39,675 nucleotides of DNA, from NCBI GenBank assembly GCA_050735975.1, contig JBOHVS010000041.1, positions 1-39,675 of the forward strand, in the 5' to 3' direction. Origin of the DNA: DATMBL01 sp050735975 (GTDB taxonomy: Bacteria > Desulfobacterota > Binatia > UBA9968). A model generated the notes under the pieces. The model did not search any database. It had not been told where the DNA came from and saw only the letters and a program-made list of their open reading frames with translations. Positions 39,571 through 39,675 of the stretch are shown in pieces. Within the stretch, counting starts at the first letter, position 1; each line of letters opens with the position of its first letter. The translations under genes and the position numbers were made by a program.

Positions 39571-39675
39571 AGCTTGTCGTGGGTTGACAAAAACAAACCG
39601 ACCTTATTTACTAAAAAAAGAACGAACAGAGCTTCTTAGTTCTTCGAGAACTTCATCCTTCTAGCCGGTTCGATT
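39571..39675 (+). repeat. Dispersed repeat, copy 2 (runs to window end)
   Basis: Starts AGCTTGTCGTGGGTTGACA and closely matches 28884-28997 except for small indels. It contains a near-palindrome AGTTCT-TCG-AGAACT. It begins 60 bp upstream of the metallothionein-like relic, while copy 1 lies downstream of the intact gene. It may continue beyond the window. Confidence 0.65.

Noticed and set aside
1..39675. CRISPR arrays, rRNA operons, integrases or transposases
   Set aside because: No regularly spaced direct repeats, rRNA-like sequence or recombinase motifs were found.

Overview
The window looks like the chromosome of a Gram-negative environmental bacterium of deltaproteobacterial, Desulfobacterota or Methylomirabilota grade. 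That placement is an inference. The support is moderate GC, a mix of GlgE/TreS glucan genes, an F420-type oxidoreductase, a selenocysteine tRNA, lipoproteins with lipoboxes, and palindromic intergenic repeats of the 'GTCATTCtGAGC' kind. No phage, IS transposase, CRISPR array or rRNA was seen.

Layout. At 1-2.3 kb are the end of a tandem UspA protein, a small ABM-domain protein and a GT9 glycosyltransferase. At 2.7-17.3 kb a five-gene minus-strand operon, transcribed in the order glgE, treS-pep2 fusion, malQ-glgB fusion, glgX/treX, treY, builds alpha-glucan through maltose-1-phosphate, branches and debranches it, and turns its reducing ends into trehalosyl ends. At 17.6-22.9 kb are a DksA-like zinc-finger protein, a CdaA-CdaR fusion for c-di-AMP, a DUF3096 microprotein coupled to a proline-rich protein, an envelope lipoprotein divergent from an M48 lipoprotein protease, and CsbD. 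At 23-28 kb are a DUF2459 lipoprotein, an F420-type LLM oxidoreductase, an alpha/beta hydrolase, remnants of a ComA gene and an acyl-CoA ligase, and a CDF metal transporter. At 28.4-31.7 kb are a metallothionein-like protein and a minus-strand unit of a 49-residue protein, an SDR epimerase, a VKOR-like protein and an SPW-like membrane protein. At 32-39.7 kb are tRNA-Sec, a UspA protein, a second DksA-like protein, trpS, Hsp20, an EF-Tu-domain-2-like protein, a CBS protein, a second ABM protein, a damaged MTH1187-type gene, a second alpha/beta hydrolase, and a relic of the metallothionein-like gene.

The unifying signal is regulatory. By eye I find seven exact TGGCAY-N5-TTGC elements (the sigma-54 -24/-12 signature), all intergenic and all pointing at a nearby start codon, plus several one- or two-mismatch versions. 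They precede the glgE operon, the DksA-like gene, the M48 protease, the outer lipoprotein, the small-protein/SDR/VKOR unit, UspA and Hsp20. An A-rich motif related to TGTCCGAAAAA lies upstream of six of the seven. The simplest reading is a sigma-54-controlled stress or dormancy regulon that couples alpha-glucan/trehalose storage to protein quality control and envelope stress genes. The activator is not in the window.
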